Shown here: positions 5,473 to 12,282 of the stretch, in pieces | Numbering within the stretch: position 1 is the stretch's first letter | Layout of the letters: each line of letters begins with the position of its first letter | DNA from: Methanothrix sp. | GTDB lineage: Archaea; Halobacteriota; Methanosarcinia; Methanotrichales; Methanotrichaceae | DNA length: 13,457 nt | Direction: 5' to 3' | Assembly: GCA_028679775.1 (NCBI GenBank) | Contig: JAJRAX010000147.1 | Coordinates: 1 to 13,457, forward strand | Made by a program: the position numbers and the translations under genes | The notes under the pieces: model-generated | Told to the model about the DNA's origin: nothing | The model's database searches: none | The model's input: only the letters and a program-made list of their open reading frames with translations

Positions 5473-7431
5473 ATGCCTACCTGTGACAGTGCGGAGTATG
5501 AAAAGGCCCTGATCGTATGCGAGAGGATGCTGGCCTTCGAGATGGATCAACTGCAGCGGAGCAATATCAATAGAAAGATTGGTGACTGCTGTCTGGAGAT
5601 CATCAAGTGGAAAAACGATAGGAAGATCTGCGAACGGGCTATCGCCGCCTACGAAGAGGCTCTGATTGTTTATATTGAGGAACGCTATCCTGCTCCTCGC
5701 GCCAAGGTTTTGAAGGGCCTGGGATTTGCGCGCTCATTTCTAGCCGACTACGTGGACAGATCTCAAAACCTAAAACAGGCCGTCGCTTATTGGGAGGAAG
5801 CGCTGCGCCATTTTCAGCGGGCCTCAGCACCACAAGACCATGCCTGCATCCAAAATGAGCTGGGCGGATCATACCGGAAGCTCGCTGAGCTTGAGGACAG
5901 AAAGGAGAACGCCAAGAAGGCTGTTGAGGCCTGTCAGGTTGCTATCGGAATATTTAACCAAAAAGACTGCCCGATGCAGTTCGCGGCAGCTAAGTCAAAT
6001 CTGGCAAGCGCTTTTTTAACCCTCGCTCAGGAGGCAAAGGACGCTGCCGGCCAGGCGGAGGGCTGCAAGAGAGCTATTCTTGCTTACCAGGAGGCCATTA
6101 TGGTCTACACATCTGATCGTTATCCTCAGCAGTATGCCGCCATGAAGAACAATCTGGCCATAGCCTATCTCACCCTTTCCGAGGTGGAAGAGAGGAGCAA
6201 AAACTGCCGGATGGCTCTTGCAGCCTGCCAGGAAGCCATTGGCTACAGAAAGCTTGAGGACCAGCCTTTCGCTTATGCTGCCCTGCAGAATAACCTGGGA
6301 AATGCCTACCTTGCCCTGGCAGAGGAGGAAGCGGCAGAAGATGATGACGAGGACACGCACAATCAGAGATGCCAGGAATACTGCCAGCGGGCGATTGAAG
6401 CTTACGGCAAGGCTCTAATGATCTACTCCAAAGAAGAATATCCCCGACTATATGCAACTGCAGAAAACAATCTCGCCAATGTCTACCTGACACAAGGGCA
6501 AATGGATGACACTGTAGCCAAATGCATAAAGGCCATCAAAGCCGCTTCTGAGGCTCTCACATTCTTTTCGCTCGATAATTCTCCTGTCGATTATGCCGAA
6601 GCAGAGGGCTGCCTCTGGCTGGCCCATCTCACTCTTGCCGAGATCGAGTTTCGGGCTGAAAACTGCTCCGCTGCAATGGAGGCAGTCGAGGAGAGGCTCA
6701 AGGCTGTCAAAAAGTTCGGCAAGCCCTTCACCTATGCCTCCTGCTCCAAGGACCTGGCAATCACTGCCACAATGCTTGCAGACTTGGAGGTATCTTCTGA
6801 GGCCAAGCGGCAGGACTGCGAGAAGGCCATCTCCGCTGCCCTGGATGCTTTGCGGATCTACAGAGTCCAGAGCAACCCTGAAGAGTATGCCGAGACGCAA
6901 ATATTGCTCTGGGCCGCCTATTCTGCTTTGGCCGAGGTGGAGAACAGGACCGAAAACTGCAAGAGTGCAATTGTTGCCTGCCAGGCAGCCATCCGGGTCT
7001 ACGATAAGATCAGCTCGGCTGAGCATGCCGATGCCCTCAAGAACCTGGCCTACAGCTTCATCAGTTTGGCAGAGTTGGAGAACATGGTTGAGAACTGCGA
7101 GAATGCAATCGATGCCTGCAAAAGCGCTCTGCAGTATTATACCCTTGAGAGATCGCCCATCGGGCATGCCGACATTTTGAGGGACCTAGCCTATGCCTAT
7201 GTCACACTTTCGGCAGTCGCGGACAGGGAAGAGTGCAGCAAAAAGGCGCTTCAGGCTTACCGGAAGGCGCATAAGATCTACCAGACGAATGAGCAGGAGC
7301 TTGAGAGACTGGGTGACGCAAGAGCCCATGATATGCGAGAGATGGCTGAGAAGTGCAATCGTTCCATGCAGTCCTGCAAGGCCATGTTCAAGGCCTGCAG
7401 GAAGGCTAAAGCTGCCAAGCCGGACAATTAG
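5473..7431 (+). CDS. Large TPR-repeat (alpha-solenoid) protein with regularly placed cysteines
   Basis: The product is 652 aa from an ATG preceded by AGGAG at seven bases' spacing at most. No signal peptide or membrane helix is seen, so it is probably cytoplasmic. About twelve degenerate units of 46-51 residues cover almost the whole chain. Each begins like 'ENCKSAIVACQAAIRVY', then a short 'P..YA' turn, then 'LKNLAYSFISLAELEN'. This is the helical pairing of tetratricopeptide repeats with a long third helix. About 26 cysteines are present, most at one fixed repeat position ('NC/EC' before 'xxAI'), with a second set in 'AC'. An acidic insert ('EEEAAEDDDEDTHN') interrupts the fifth unit, and the C-terminal tail is basic with three spaced cysteines. 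TPR solenoids bind protein partners; the partner is unknown. The next gene starts 17 bases on and is probably cotranscribed. Confidence 0.85.
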   Translation: MPTCDSAEYEKALIVCERMLAFEMDQLQRSNINRKIGDCCLEIIKWKNDRKICERAIAAYEEALIVYIEERYPAPRAKVLKGLGFARSFLADYVDRSQNLKQAVAYWEEALRHFQRASAPQDHACIQNELGGSYRKLAELEDRKENAKKAVEACQVAIGIFNQKDCPMQFAAAKSNLASAFLTLAQEAKDAAGQAEGCKRAILAYQEAIMVYTSDRYPQQYAAMKNNLAIAYLTLSEVEERSKNCRMALAACQEAIGYRKLEDQPFAYAALQNNLGNAYLALAEEEAAEDDDEDTHNQRCQEYCQRAIEAYGKALMIYSKEEYPRLYATAENNLANVYLTQGQMDDTVAKCIKAIKAASEALTFFSLDNSPVDYAEAEGCLWLAHLTLAEIEFRAENCSAAMEAVEERLKAVKKFGKPFTYASCSKDLAITATMLADLEVSSEAKRQDCEKAISAALDALRIYRVQSNPEEYAETQILLWAAYSALAEVENRTENCKSAIVACQAAIRVYDKISSAEHADALKNLAYSFISLAELENMVENCENAIDACKSALQYYTLERSPIGHADILRDLAYAYVTLSAVADREECSKKALQAYRKAHKIYQTNEQELERLGDARAHDMREMAEKCNRSMQSCKAMFKACRKAKAAKPDN

Positions 7432-7448
7432 GTTGATGGTGTGTGAAT

Positions 7449-8018
7449 ATGAACGAAAACGGTCTTACAGAAGAGCAGAAGACTGAGTACTACCGCCGCT
7501 CCTACACGACAGTGGACGGACTGTGGTTTATGAAGATCGAGGAGCGGCTGGGCTTTGATCTCGCCCTCAAGATCGATGAAGCTGTCTGGTCGATTCTGCC
7601 AAAGATCCAGGCCCGCACCCTGAAGGGCATGATGAATCTCGATGATGGGATCTCTGACCTGCAGAGGGCTTTATCCGTCCGTCTGGTCATGGAGGGCTAC
7701 GAGTTCAAGATGGAGAGGAAAGATGATGCCCTAGAGGTCGTCGTCAGGAAATGCCCCTGGCATCAGATTATGGTCAGGTCCGGGCGCGGGAGTCTTTCGG
7801 AGCGGGTGAGCGATGTGATCTGCCGGGTGGAGAACGGGACGTGGGCACGCGAGTTCTCTCTAGGGAGCCGTGGGGACGGCAAGAGCAGAGGGGATGACGA
7901 AGGCGGGGACGACGAGGGGATTGTCTTTGAGAGGGATGCCCGGCTGTGTCGTGGAGAGGAAAAATGCAGGCTGTGGTTTAGGAAGAAATGCGAAACAGGA
8001 CGTCAGGATAAATCTTAA
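7449..8018 (+). CDS. DUF6125-like protein (possible metal- or ligand-binding), unknown function
   Basis: The product is 189 aa from ATG 7449. A GTG at 7443 would add two residues; the GGTG at 7438-7441 suits the ATG better. The front part ('YYRRSYTTVDGLWFMKIEERLGFDLALKIDEAVW' region) resembles the DUF6125/ATC-hydrolase-like family I associate with methanogens and other anaerobes. It continues with 'RKCPWHQIMVRSGR' and, near the end, 'ARLCRGEEKCRLWF'. These cysteines fit the family's usual 'RCP … C … C' pattern and may bind a metal. Between residues about 138 and 155 lies a low-complexity Gly/Asp/Arg insert ('GDGKSRGDDEGGDDEG') with higher GC, probably a loop expansion. The gene follows the TPR gene by 17 bases, which suggests one operon and perhaps a functional link. 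Family membership is from memory. Confidence 0.6.
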   Translation: MNENGLTEEQKTEYYRRSYTTVDGLWFMKIEERLGFDLALKIDEAVWSILPKIQARTLKGMMNLDDGISDLQRALSVRLVMEGYEFKMERKDDALEVVVRKCPWHQIMVRSGRGSLSERVSDVICRVENGTWAREFSLGSRGDGKSRGDDEGGDDEGIVFERDARLCRGEEKCRLWFRKKCETGRQDKS

Positions 8019-8032
8019 TAAAATTTTTCCTG
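8019..8032 (+). terminator. Possible T-rich terminator after the DUF6125-like gene
   Basis: TAAAATTTTTCC with five consecutive T residues (8024-8028) follows the stop codon within ten bases. Archaeal termination often needs only a T-run, without a hairpin. It sits directly before the TATA-like box of the next transcription unit. Confidence 0.35.
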
Positions 8033-8045
8033 CGGAAAATATATC
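8033..8045 (+). promoter_or_regulatory. TATA-like promoter for the polyamine fusion gene
   Basis: CGGAAAATATATC combines a possible BRE-like flank with an AT-only core centred near 8041. Initiation would fall near 8067, giving a leader of about 33 bases before the ATG at 8100. GAGGGAG at 8088-8094 is in the right place to act as the ribosome-binding site. Confidence 0.55.
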
Positions 8046-8099
8046 AAATGGTACGATCTGGTAATAGCATGATTGTCTGATGGTACTGAGGGAGTGCGC

Positions 8100-10049
8100 A
8101 TGGCAGAGAAAAAGGTTAAAGTCGGATTAGTTCAGACCTCTGTTTTCGAGGATACTGATACCAACTTGAGGCGAGCTGTAGAAATGGTCAGAGAGGCAGC
8201 AAAAAAGGGCGCAAAGATCGTCTGCCTGCCGGAGCTGTTTAAAACGCGCTACTTTCCACAGTGGGACCATCAGGAGGCTTGGCCTTTAGCTGAAACTATT
8301 CCAGGACCTTCGACCAGAGCGTTTGCCTCTCTTGCCGAGGAGCTATCTATCGTAATAATAGTGCCAATCTTTGAGAAGGACGAGAGCGGCTACTACAATT
8401 CCCTGGCGGTCATCGATGCAGACGGCAGCCTCCTTCCGGTCTACAGGAAGGTGCACATTCCCCACGATCCTCTCTTTTACGAGAAGAGCTACTTTTCTCC
8501 AGGAGAAGATATTCGGGTTTACGACACGCGTTATGCGAGGATCGCAGGGATGATCTGCTTTGACCAGTGGTTCCCGGAGGCTGCGCGGGTGGCGGCCCTT
8601 GGCGAGGCGGAGATCATCTTCTATCCTACTGCCATCGGCTGGATCAAGGACGAGAAGGAGCCGGCAGAAGGTGACTGGCATGATGCCTGGGAGACTGTGC
8701 AGAGGTCGCATGCTATAGCAAACAACGTATGCGTAGCCGCAGTTAACCGCGTCGGCACTGAGGAAGGCCTTCTCTTCTGGGGCAGCTCCTTTGTCTGTGA
8801 CTCCTTTGGCAGGATCCTCGCCCGGGCGAGTGACAGTGCCGAGGAGGTGCTGGTGGTTGAGCTGGATCTCGCCCAGAATAAGGCGGTGCGGGAGGGCTGG
8901 GGATTCTTCCGAAACCGCCGGCCGGACGTCTACTGGCCGATCATCGAGATGGTGCGAGAGGATGAAACACCAGAAAGGAAAACCCTGAAAGATCAAGCAT
9001 CACAGGAGACGCCGAGGGCTCTCGGCTACCACATGCCAGCCGAGTGGGAGAAACATGAGGCCATCTGGCTCTCCTGGCCCTATGACCTGGACAGCTTTCC
9101 GGAGATCAAGGCAGTCGAGAGGGCCTACATCTCCATCATCCGTGCAATCCATAAAAGCGAGATCGTCAACCTTCTGGTCAAGGATGAGATGATGCTAAAT
9201 GAGATCGTGGACCGACTCAGAAGGGAGTTTGTTGATCTGCGGAAGATCAGGTTCCACCTGGCCAGCTACGCTGACGTCTGGTTCAGAGACTACGGTCCTA
9301 CCTTCCTGGTCAACCTGGAGAAGGAAGCTGGAGAAGAGGGCCGGGTGGCGGCTGTCAACTGGATCTTCAACGCCTGGGGCGAGAAGTACCCTGAGCTGAT
9401 GGGCGACACAAAGATAGCTGGGCTCATCAACCAGGACCTGAAGATGAGGCTCTTCTTGCCGGGCATTGTCCTTGAGGGCGGGTCCATTGATGTCAATGGC
9501 TGTGGAACGGTCATGACAACCGAGCAGTGCCTGCTCAACAGGAACCGAAATCCGTCTCTCGGAAAGAATGAGATCGAGGGCTATCTCCGGGAGTATTTAG
9601 GCGTGAGAAAGGTCATATGGCTCAAGGAGGGCATTGCGGGGGACGACACTGACGGGCATGTGGACGATATCGCCCGTTTCGTTGATCCAAACACGGTTCT
9701 CTGCGCCTTCGAGGATGACCCTGAGGACGAGAACTTCCTGACGCTCAAACAGAATTACGAGCAGCTCTGCCAAGAAACGGATCAAGATGGCCAGCTTCTC
9801 AAGGTCATAAAGCTGCCGATGCCCGGGATCGTTGGAGAAGGGCGCAGGCTGCCGGCCAGCTACGCCAACTTCTATATCGGAAACAAGGTGGTTATGGTTC
9901 CGGTCTTCGGGCACAAGAACGACCAAAAGGCGCTTCGAATCATTCAGGATACTTTTCCCGAAAGGGAGGTTGTGGGCATCAACTGCCGTGAGATGGTACA
10001 TGGTCTGGGCACAGTTCACTGCATCAGCCAGCAACAGCCAAAGGTGTGA
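8100..10049 (+). CDS. Fused N-carbamoylputrescine amidase – agmatine deiminase (bifunctional agmatine-to-putrescine enzyme)
   Basis: The product is 649 aa in one uninterrupted frame. Residues 1-285 are a nitrilase-family amidase (AguB type) with the full triad Glu45 ('CLPELF'), Lys117 ('YRKVHIP') and Cys153 ('MICFDQWFPE'), ending in 'FFRNRRPDVYWPI'. A charged linker spans about 286-304. Residues 305-649 are a peptidyl-arginine-deiminase-type agmatine deiminase (AguA): 'EKHEAIWLSWP', 'WFRDYGPTFLV', 'EGGSIDVNG', 'DDTDGHVDDIARF' and the catalytic Cys641 in 'GTVHCISQQQP'. AguA hydrolyses agmatine to N-carbamoylputrescine and ammonia; AguB then yields putrescine, CO2 and ammonia. The two are normally separate genes. 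A TTG at 8073 would add nine residues. ATG 8100 has GAGGGAG six bases upstream and begins at the first nitrilase strand. Gly-Leu-Gly replaces the usual Gly-Gly-Gly before the catalytic region. Confidence 0.93.
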   Translation: MAEKKVKVGLVQTSVFEDTDTNLRRAVEMVREAAKKGAKIVCLPELFKTRYFPQWDHQEAWPLAETIPGPSTRAFASLAEELSIVIIVPIFEKDESGYYNSLAVIDADGSLLPVYRKVHIPHDPLFYEKSYFSPGEDIRVYDTRYARIAGMICFDQWFPEAARVAALGEAEIIFYPTAIGWIKDEKEPAEGDWHDAWETVQRSHAIANNVCVAAVNRVGTEEGLLFWGSSFVCDSFGRILARASDSAEEVLVVELDLAQNKAVREGWGFFRNRRPDVYWPIIEMVREDETPERKTLKDQASQETPRALGYHMPAEWEKHEAIWLSWPYDLDSFPEIKAVERAYISIIRAIHKSEIVNLLVKDEMMLNEIVDRLRREFVDLRKIRFHLASYADVWFRDYGPTFLVNLEKEAGEEGRVAAVNWIFNAWGEKYPELMGDTKIAGLINQDLKMRLFLPGIVLEGGSIDVNGCGTVMTTEQCLLNRNRNPSLGKNEIEGYLREYLGVRKVIWLKEGIAGDDTDGHVDDIARFVDPNTVLCAFEDDPEDENFLTLKQNYEQLCQETDQDGQLLKVIKLPMPGIVGEGRRLPASYANFYIGNKVVMVPVFGHKNDQKALRIIQDTFPEREVVGINCREMVHGLGTVHCISQQQPKV

Positions 10050-10053
10050 GCCC

Positions 10054-10545
10054 ATGAAAACCGCTTTGGCAGCAATTGTATCATTGATAATATGCTTGAT
10101 GGCTATAGCCTCCTATGCCCAAAACACAAGCTCTGCGTTAAGCATCAGCGGAGACTTCGGCAGGGAGTGGATAAGCAGCTTCAAAGCCCAAAATCCACAG
10201 CCTGCCGAGCAGAATCTGAAAAACGATCTCTGGTCGTGGGGCAGCTCGCCTAAAGGAAGCATAATAGCCAACGGGAACCTGGTGCCTGATCCATACTACG
10301 TTTGGAAGTCGCTAAACTATTCCAGCGGTTGGATCGGAAAAGTCTCAGTTGACCCAAATACCGGAAATCCAGTCTACGCATATGTAGATCCATACACGGG
10401 AATGATAATCAATTATTATATGGATCCTAAAACTGGAAATCCAGTCTACACCAATGGATATCCCACTTTAGGCGTCCCGTATTATGGCATGTACTCATCC
10501 GATTACGGTCAGACGGTCTATGCACTGCCATCGATCTACGGGTAA
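10054..10545 (+). CDS. Secreted Tyr-rich protein with 12-residue repeats, unknown function
   Basis: The product is 163 aa and I do not recognise the family. Residues 1-22 form a signal peptide ('MKTALAAIVSLIICLMAIASYA') with an AxA-like cleavage site before Gln23, so the protein is probably exported. The middle has 'WSWGSSPKG' and 'NGNLVPDPYYVWKSLNYSSGW'. From residue 99 a 12-residue repeat runs four times: 'VDPNTGNPVYAY', 'VDPYTGMIINYY', 'MDPKTGNPVYTN' and the diverged 'GYPTLGVPYYGM'. The chain then ends in a Tyr/Gly-rich tail. Spaced 'DPxTG' turns suggest a beta-rich or extended surface structure. The ATG lies four bases after the stop of the fusion enzyme, with AGGTG inside that gene's last codons, so translation is probably coupled. 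No link to polyamine metabolism is evident in the protein itself. Confidence 0.7.
   Translation: MKTALAAIVSLIICLMAIASYAQNTSSALSISGDFGREWISSFKAQNPQPAEQNLKNDLWSWGSSPKGSIIANGNLVPDPYYVWKSLNYSSGWIGKVSVDPNTGNPVYAYVDPYTGMIINYYMDPKTGNPVYTNGYPTLGVPYYGMYSSDYGQTVYALPSIYG
10348..10491 (+). repeat. 36-bp tandem repeat (12-residue coding unit), about four copies
   Basis: Units start at 10348, 10384, 10420 and 10456. The first and third share an identical 15-mer (GGAAATCCAGTCTAC at 10363-10377 and 10435-10449), 72 bases apart. The second and fourth are diverged. The pattern indicates growth by in-frame duplication. Confidence 0.8.
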
Positions 10546-10585
10546 TCAAGATTCACCAAAGATTAATGCTAGGTGAAATACGAAA

Positions 10586-11404
10586 ATGACTACGATAATA
10601 GTTGATAGAGATCTCTGCAATAGCTGTGGAGTCTGTTCGACCATCTGCTCTATGGGAATCATAAAGCCCGGGGACAAGAGCACTCTTCCTGAAGTTGCAG
10701 ACGAAATGGCCGGCATGTGCATCAAATGCGGCCACTGTGAGGCTTTCTGCCCTTCGCAGGCATTGACCTTGAACCTCCGTCCGAATGAGAAGATAAAGCT
10801 GCCAGCCGGAGCCGGGAGCATTCTTCCTGAGGATATGGCCTTCTATCTCCAGAAACGCCGTTCTGTGCGGAATTTCACCAGCGATTCAGTGCCGAAGGAG
10901 AAGATCCTGGAGATTTTGGATGTTGCAAGATACGCGGCATCGGGAGGCAACGGCCAGCCTGTGCAGTGGCTGGTGGTCCATGATAGAGAAAGGGTCAGAA
11001 AGATTGCACAGCTCACCATAGAATGGATGAAAAGCCTGAAGGACACCAATCACCCAATGAAAAACTATCTGCCGTATTTGATCTCGGCCTGGGAAGGAGG
11101 ATATGATGTCATTTGTCGGGGGGCCCCGCACCTGCTCTTTGTCCACATCCCGGAGGATAACCAGGTGGCACCAATTGATGCTATCATCGCTCTAACTCAT
11201 TTTGATTTAGCAGCTCCGGCGTATGGCGTTGGCACATGCTGGGCGGGCTTTGTCGCCGCGGCAGCCGGCTTCTATGAGCCACTGAAGAAAGAGCTGGGCC
11301 TGCCTGCGGGACGAAAGATCGCCTACGCCATGATGTTCGGCATCCCTCGCTACAAGACATTCGGGATTCCCCGGAGAAATCCGCTTCAAGTGACGTGGCT
11401 ATAG
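10586..11404 (+). CDS. Nitroreductase-family protein with N-terminal 2[4Fe-4S] ferredoxin domain
   Basis: The product is 272 aa from ATG 10586, with AGGTGA nine bases upstream. The N-terminal domain has two complete cluster motifs: Cys11, 14, 17, 21 ('CNSCGVCSTIC') and Cys45, 48, 51, 55 ('CIKCGHCEAFC'). From about residue 80 a nitroreductase (FMN) fold begins with 'LQKRRSVRNFTSDSVPKEKI' and 'ARYAASGGNGQPVQWLVV', the usual flavin-phosphate and substrate-side motifs. It continues with 'HFDLAAPAYGVGTCWAGF' and a C-terminal 'MMFGIPRYKTFGIPRRNPL'. Electrons would pass from a donor through the clusters to FMN. Such fusions are common in anaerobic archaea and bacteria, but their physiological substrates are mostly unknown. 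The gene starts 40 bases after the repeat protein; whether it shares that transcript is unclear. Confidence 0.92.
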   Translation: MTTIIVDRDLCNSCGVCSTICSMGIIKPGDKSTLPEVADEMAGMCIKCGHCEAFCPSQALTLNLRPNEKIKLPAGAGSILPEDMAFYLQKRRSVRNFTSDSVPKEKILEILDVARYAASGGNGQPVQWLVVHDRERVRKIAQLTIEWMKSLKDTNHPMKNYLPYLISAWEGGYDVICRGAPHLLFVHIPEDNQVAPIDAIIALTHFDLAAPAYGVGTCWAGFVAAAAGFYEPLKKELGLPAGRKIAYAMMFGIPRYKTFGIPRRNPLQVTWL

Positions 11405-11456
11405 TCCGGATGATATGTACGCAGATCAGGGATGGGATGCTAAAAGGCCCAAATCC

Positions 11457-11483
11457 GAAAACGGAACGGTTTTCCAGGTTTTT
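11457..11483 (+). terminator. Hairpin plus T-run terminator after the nitroreductase gene
   Basis: GAAAAC (11457-11462) pairs with GTTTTC (11469-11474) around a six-base loop. CAGG and five T residues (11479-11483) follow. The element lies about 50 bases after the nitroreductase stop and is the best terminator candidate in this gap. Confidence 0.5.
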
Positions 11484-11549
11484 AGCGGATAACGAACGCT
11501 ATTAACTCGGATCTCATTTTCATAAGCCATCGTTCGTTCTGTTATAATT

Positions 11550-11559
11550 TCTTATATGG
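11550..11559 (+). promoter_or_regulatory. TATA-like box for the small secreted protein gene
   Basis: TCTTATATGG-type sequence lies in AT-rich DNA just after the inverted repeat. Initiation near 11580 would give an unusually long leader of about 115 bases before the ATG. Confidence 0.4.
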
Positions 11560-11697
11560 TTCGAATATAGGGGTATCTTGCGGGAAAGCTTGCAGCAATG
11601 CGCTTGATGCCTATGGCACTGGACTGCTGTCTTCACCCGGAAAAATAGACGATGAATTAGAAGAACAAATTAGAAGACCCGATGTTGAGGAATGAAA

Positions 11698-12024
11698 ATG
11701 AAAATATGGAACTGTATGGCAGCCCTTATCTTATTAGGCTGCATGGCCCTGACGGCATCTGCCGCCGATGCGGTAACATTAACCGTCCACGTTCACGATG
11801 GCAGTCTTGATGGAGATCTGCTCTCCGGAGTAAGCATATCCGGTACCGATGAGGCAGGAAATGGATTTGAGGCAATAACAGATTCAGATGGCATAGCAGT
11901 CATAAACGGCGAGCCCGGAACCTGGACATTTACATTCGAGATGGATGGCTACGAGCCACTTTATCTGAAGTACAATGCCACAACAACCGAGGATACCGCT
12001 GCATATCTTGAGAAATCCTCTTAA
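11698..12024 (+). CDS. Small secreted protein with carboxypeptidase-regulatory-like (Ig/prealbumin-like) domain
   Basis: The product is 108 aa. ATG 11698 is preferred over the in-frame ATG at 11692 because GAGG at 11687-11690 lies seven bases before it but only one before the other. Residues 1-22 are a signal peptide ending 'LTASA', so the protein is probably exported. An 'LLGC' inside it could be a lipobox. The mature part resembles a single beta-sandwich of the carboxypeptidase-regulatory-like type: 'LTVHVHDGSLDGDLLSGVSISG', then 'ITDSDGIAVINGEPGTWTFTFEMDGYEP', the 'G…V.I…T.. DG…G.W.F' pattern of those domains. Such domains usually bind or present other modules; standing alone, its role is unknown. 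It has its own promoter and a terminator candidate downstream, so it appears monocistronic. Confidence 0.7.
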   Translation: MKIWNCMAALILLGCMALTASAADAVTLTVHVHDGSLDGDLLSGVSISGTDEAGNGFEAITDSDGIAVINGEPGTWTFTFEMDGYEPLYLKYNATTTEDTAAYLEKSS

Positions 12025-12072
12025 AATCCTGAGAAGATTTCGATTAGAGATCAGACCATCAGTAGCCTCTGA

Positions 12073-12113
12073 CCGAAGGCGGTTCCACCACCTTTTGGCC
12101 TCCTCCTTTTTTT
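12073..12113 (+). terminator. Imperfect hairpin with seven-T run
   Basis: CCGAAGG (12073-12079) can pair with CCTTTTGG (12091-12098), with one G-U pair and one bulge. A pyrimidine tract ending in seven T residues (12107-12113) follows. It would end the transcript of the small secreted protein before the ribosomal operon. Confidence 0.5.
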
Positions 12114-12154
12114 ATGTATCCAGTGAACGATGTCTGGTTGAGAACCTCATAAGT

Positions 12155-12164
12155 CTTTTATACG
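12155..12164 (+). promoter_or_regulatory. TATA box of the uS13-uS4-uS11 operon
   Basis: CTTTTATACG is centred near 12160. It predicts transcription start near 12186 and a leader of about 97 bases before the TTG at 12283. Confidence 0.55.
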
Positions 12165-12228
12165 AGGAGCATAACTTTATTCTGGCTCATTGGATTATAA
12201 CGCCCCACAATGTGACGAGCGGGCGGCG

Positions 12229-12245
12229 CCGGGCTTTTGCCCCGG
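12229..12245 (+). promoter_or_regulatory. GC-rich stem-loop in the ribosomal operon leader
   Basis: CCGGG (12229-12233) pairs with CCCGG (12241-12245) around a T-rich loop, with a further C-G closing pair possible. It lies about 40 bases before the uS13 start. Leaders of ribosomal operons can bind one of their own products, here perhaps uS4. That role is inference. Confidence 0.4.
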
Positions 12246-12282
12246 GGCTGATCCAGAGGAGTAAATTCCCTGGAGGACTAAC

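Larger units (their letters stand above)
11405..11697 (+). other. Non-coding region before the small secreted protein
   Basis: No convincing gene lies in these roughly 290 bases. They hold a hairpin/T-run at 11457-11483, an 8-base inverted repeat (AACGAACG 11491-11498, CGTTCGTT 11531-11538), a TATA-like box near 11551 and a leader of about 110 bases. Inside the leader AATTAGAAGA is repeated at 11655-11664 and 11668-11677. A tiny ORF from ATG 11598 (17 codons or fewer) shows no supporting signal. Confidence 0.6.
12025..12282 (+). other. Non-coding region: terminator, ribosomal-operon promoter and leader
   Basis: I see no gene in these 258 bases. In order they hold a terminator candidate (12073-12113), a TATA-like box (12155-12164), and a GC-rich leader of about 100 bases with a stem-loop (12229-12245) and a strong ribosome-binding site. 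Confidence 0.6.

Noticed and set aside
6448..7167. 239-codon minus-strand ORF opposite the TPR gene
   Set aside because: Its apparent repeats ('LAVLNHVLQLCQ', 'LAVFGPVLHLGQS') are the reverse-strand echo of the TPR repeats. The + frame has the ribosome-binding site, family pattern and neighbour context.
8343..8996. 217-codon minus-strand ORF in the nitrilase half of the fusion
   Set aside because: The + frame encodes all catalytic residues continuously; the minus frame shows no family features.
10348..10491. CRISPR-like spacing of repeats
   Set aside because: The 36-base units are contiguous, in frame and coding, with no spacers between them.
11598..11648. Tiny ORF in the leader before the small secreted protein
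   Set aside because: It has 17 codons or fewer, no ribosome-binding site and no meaningful composition.
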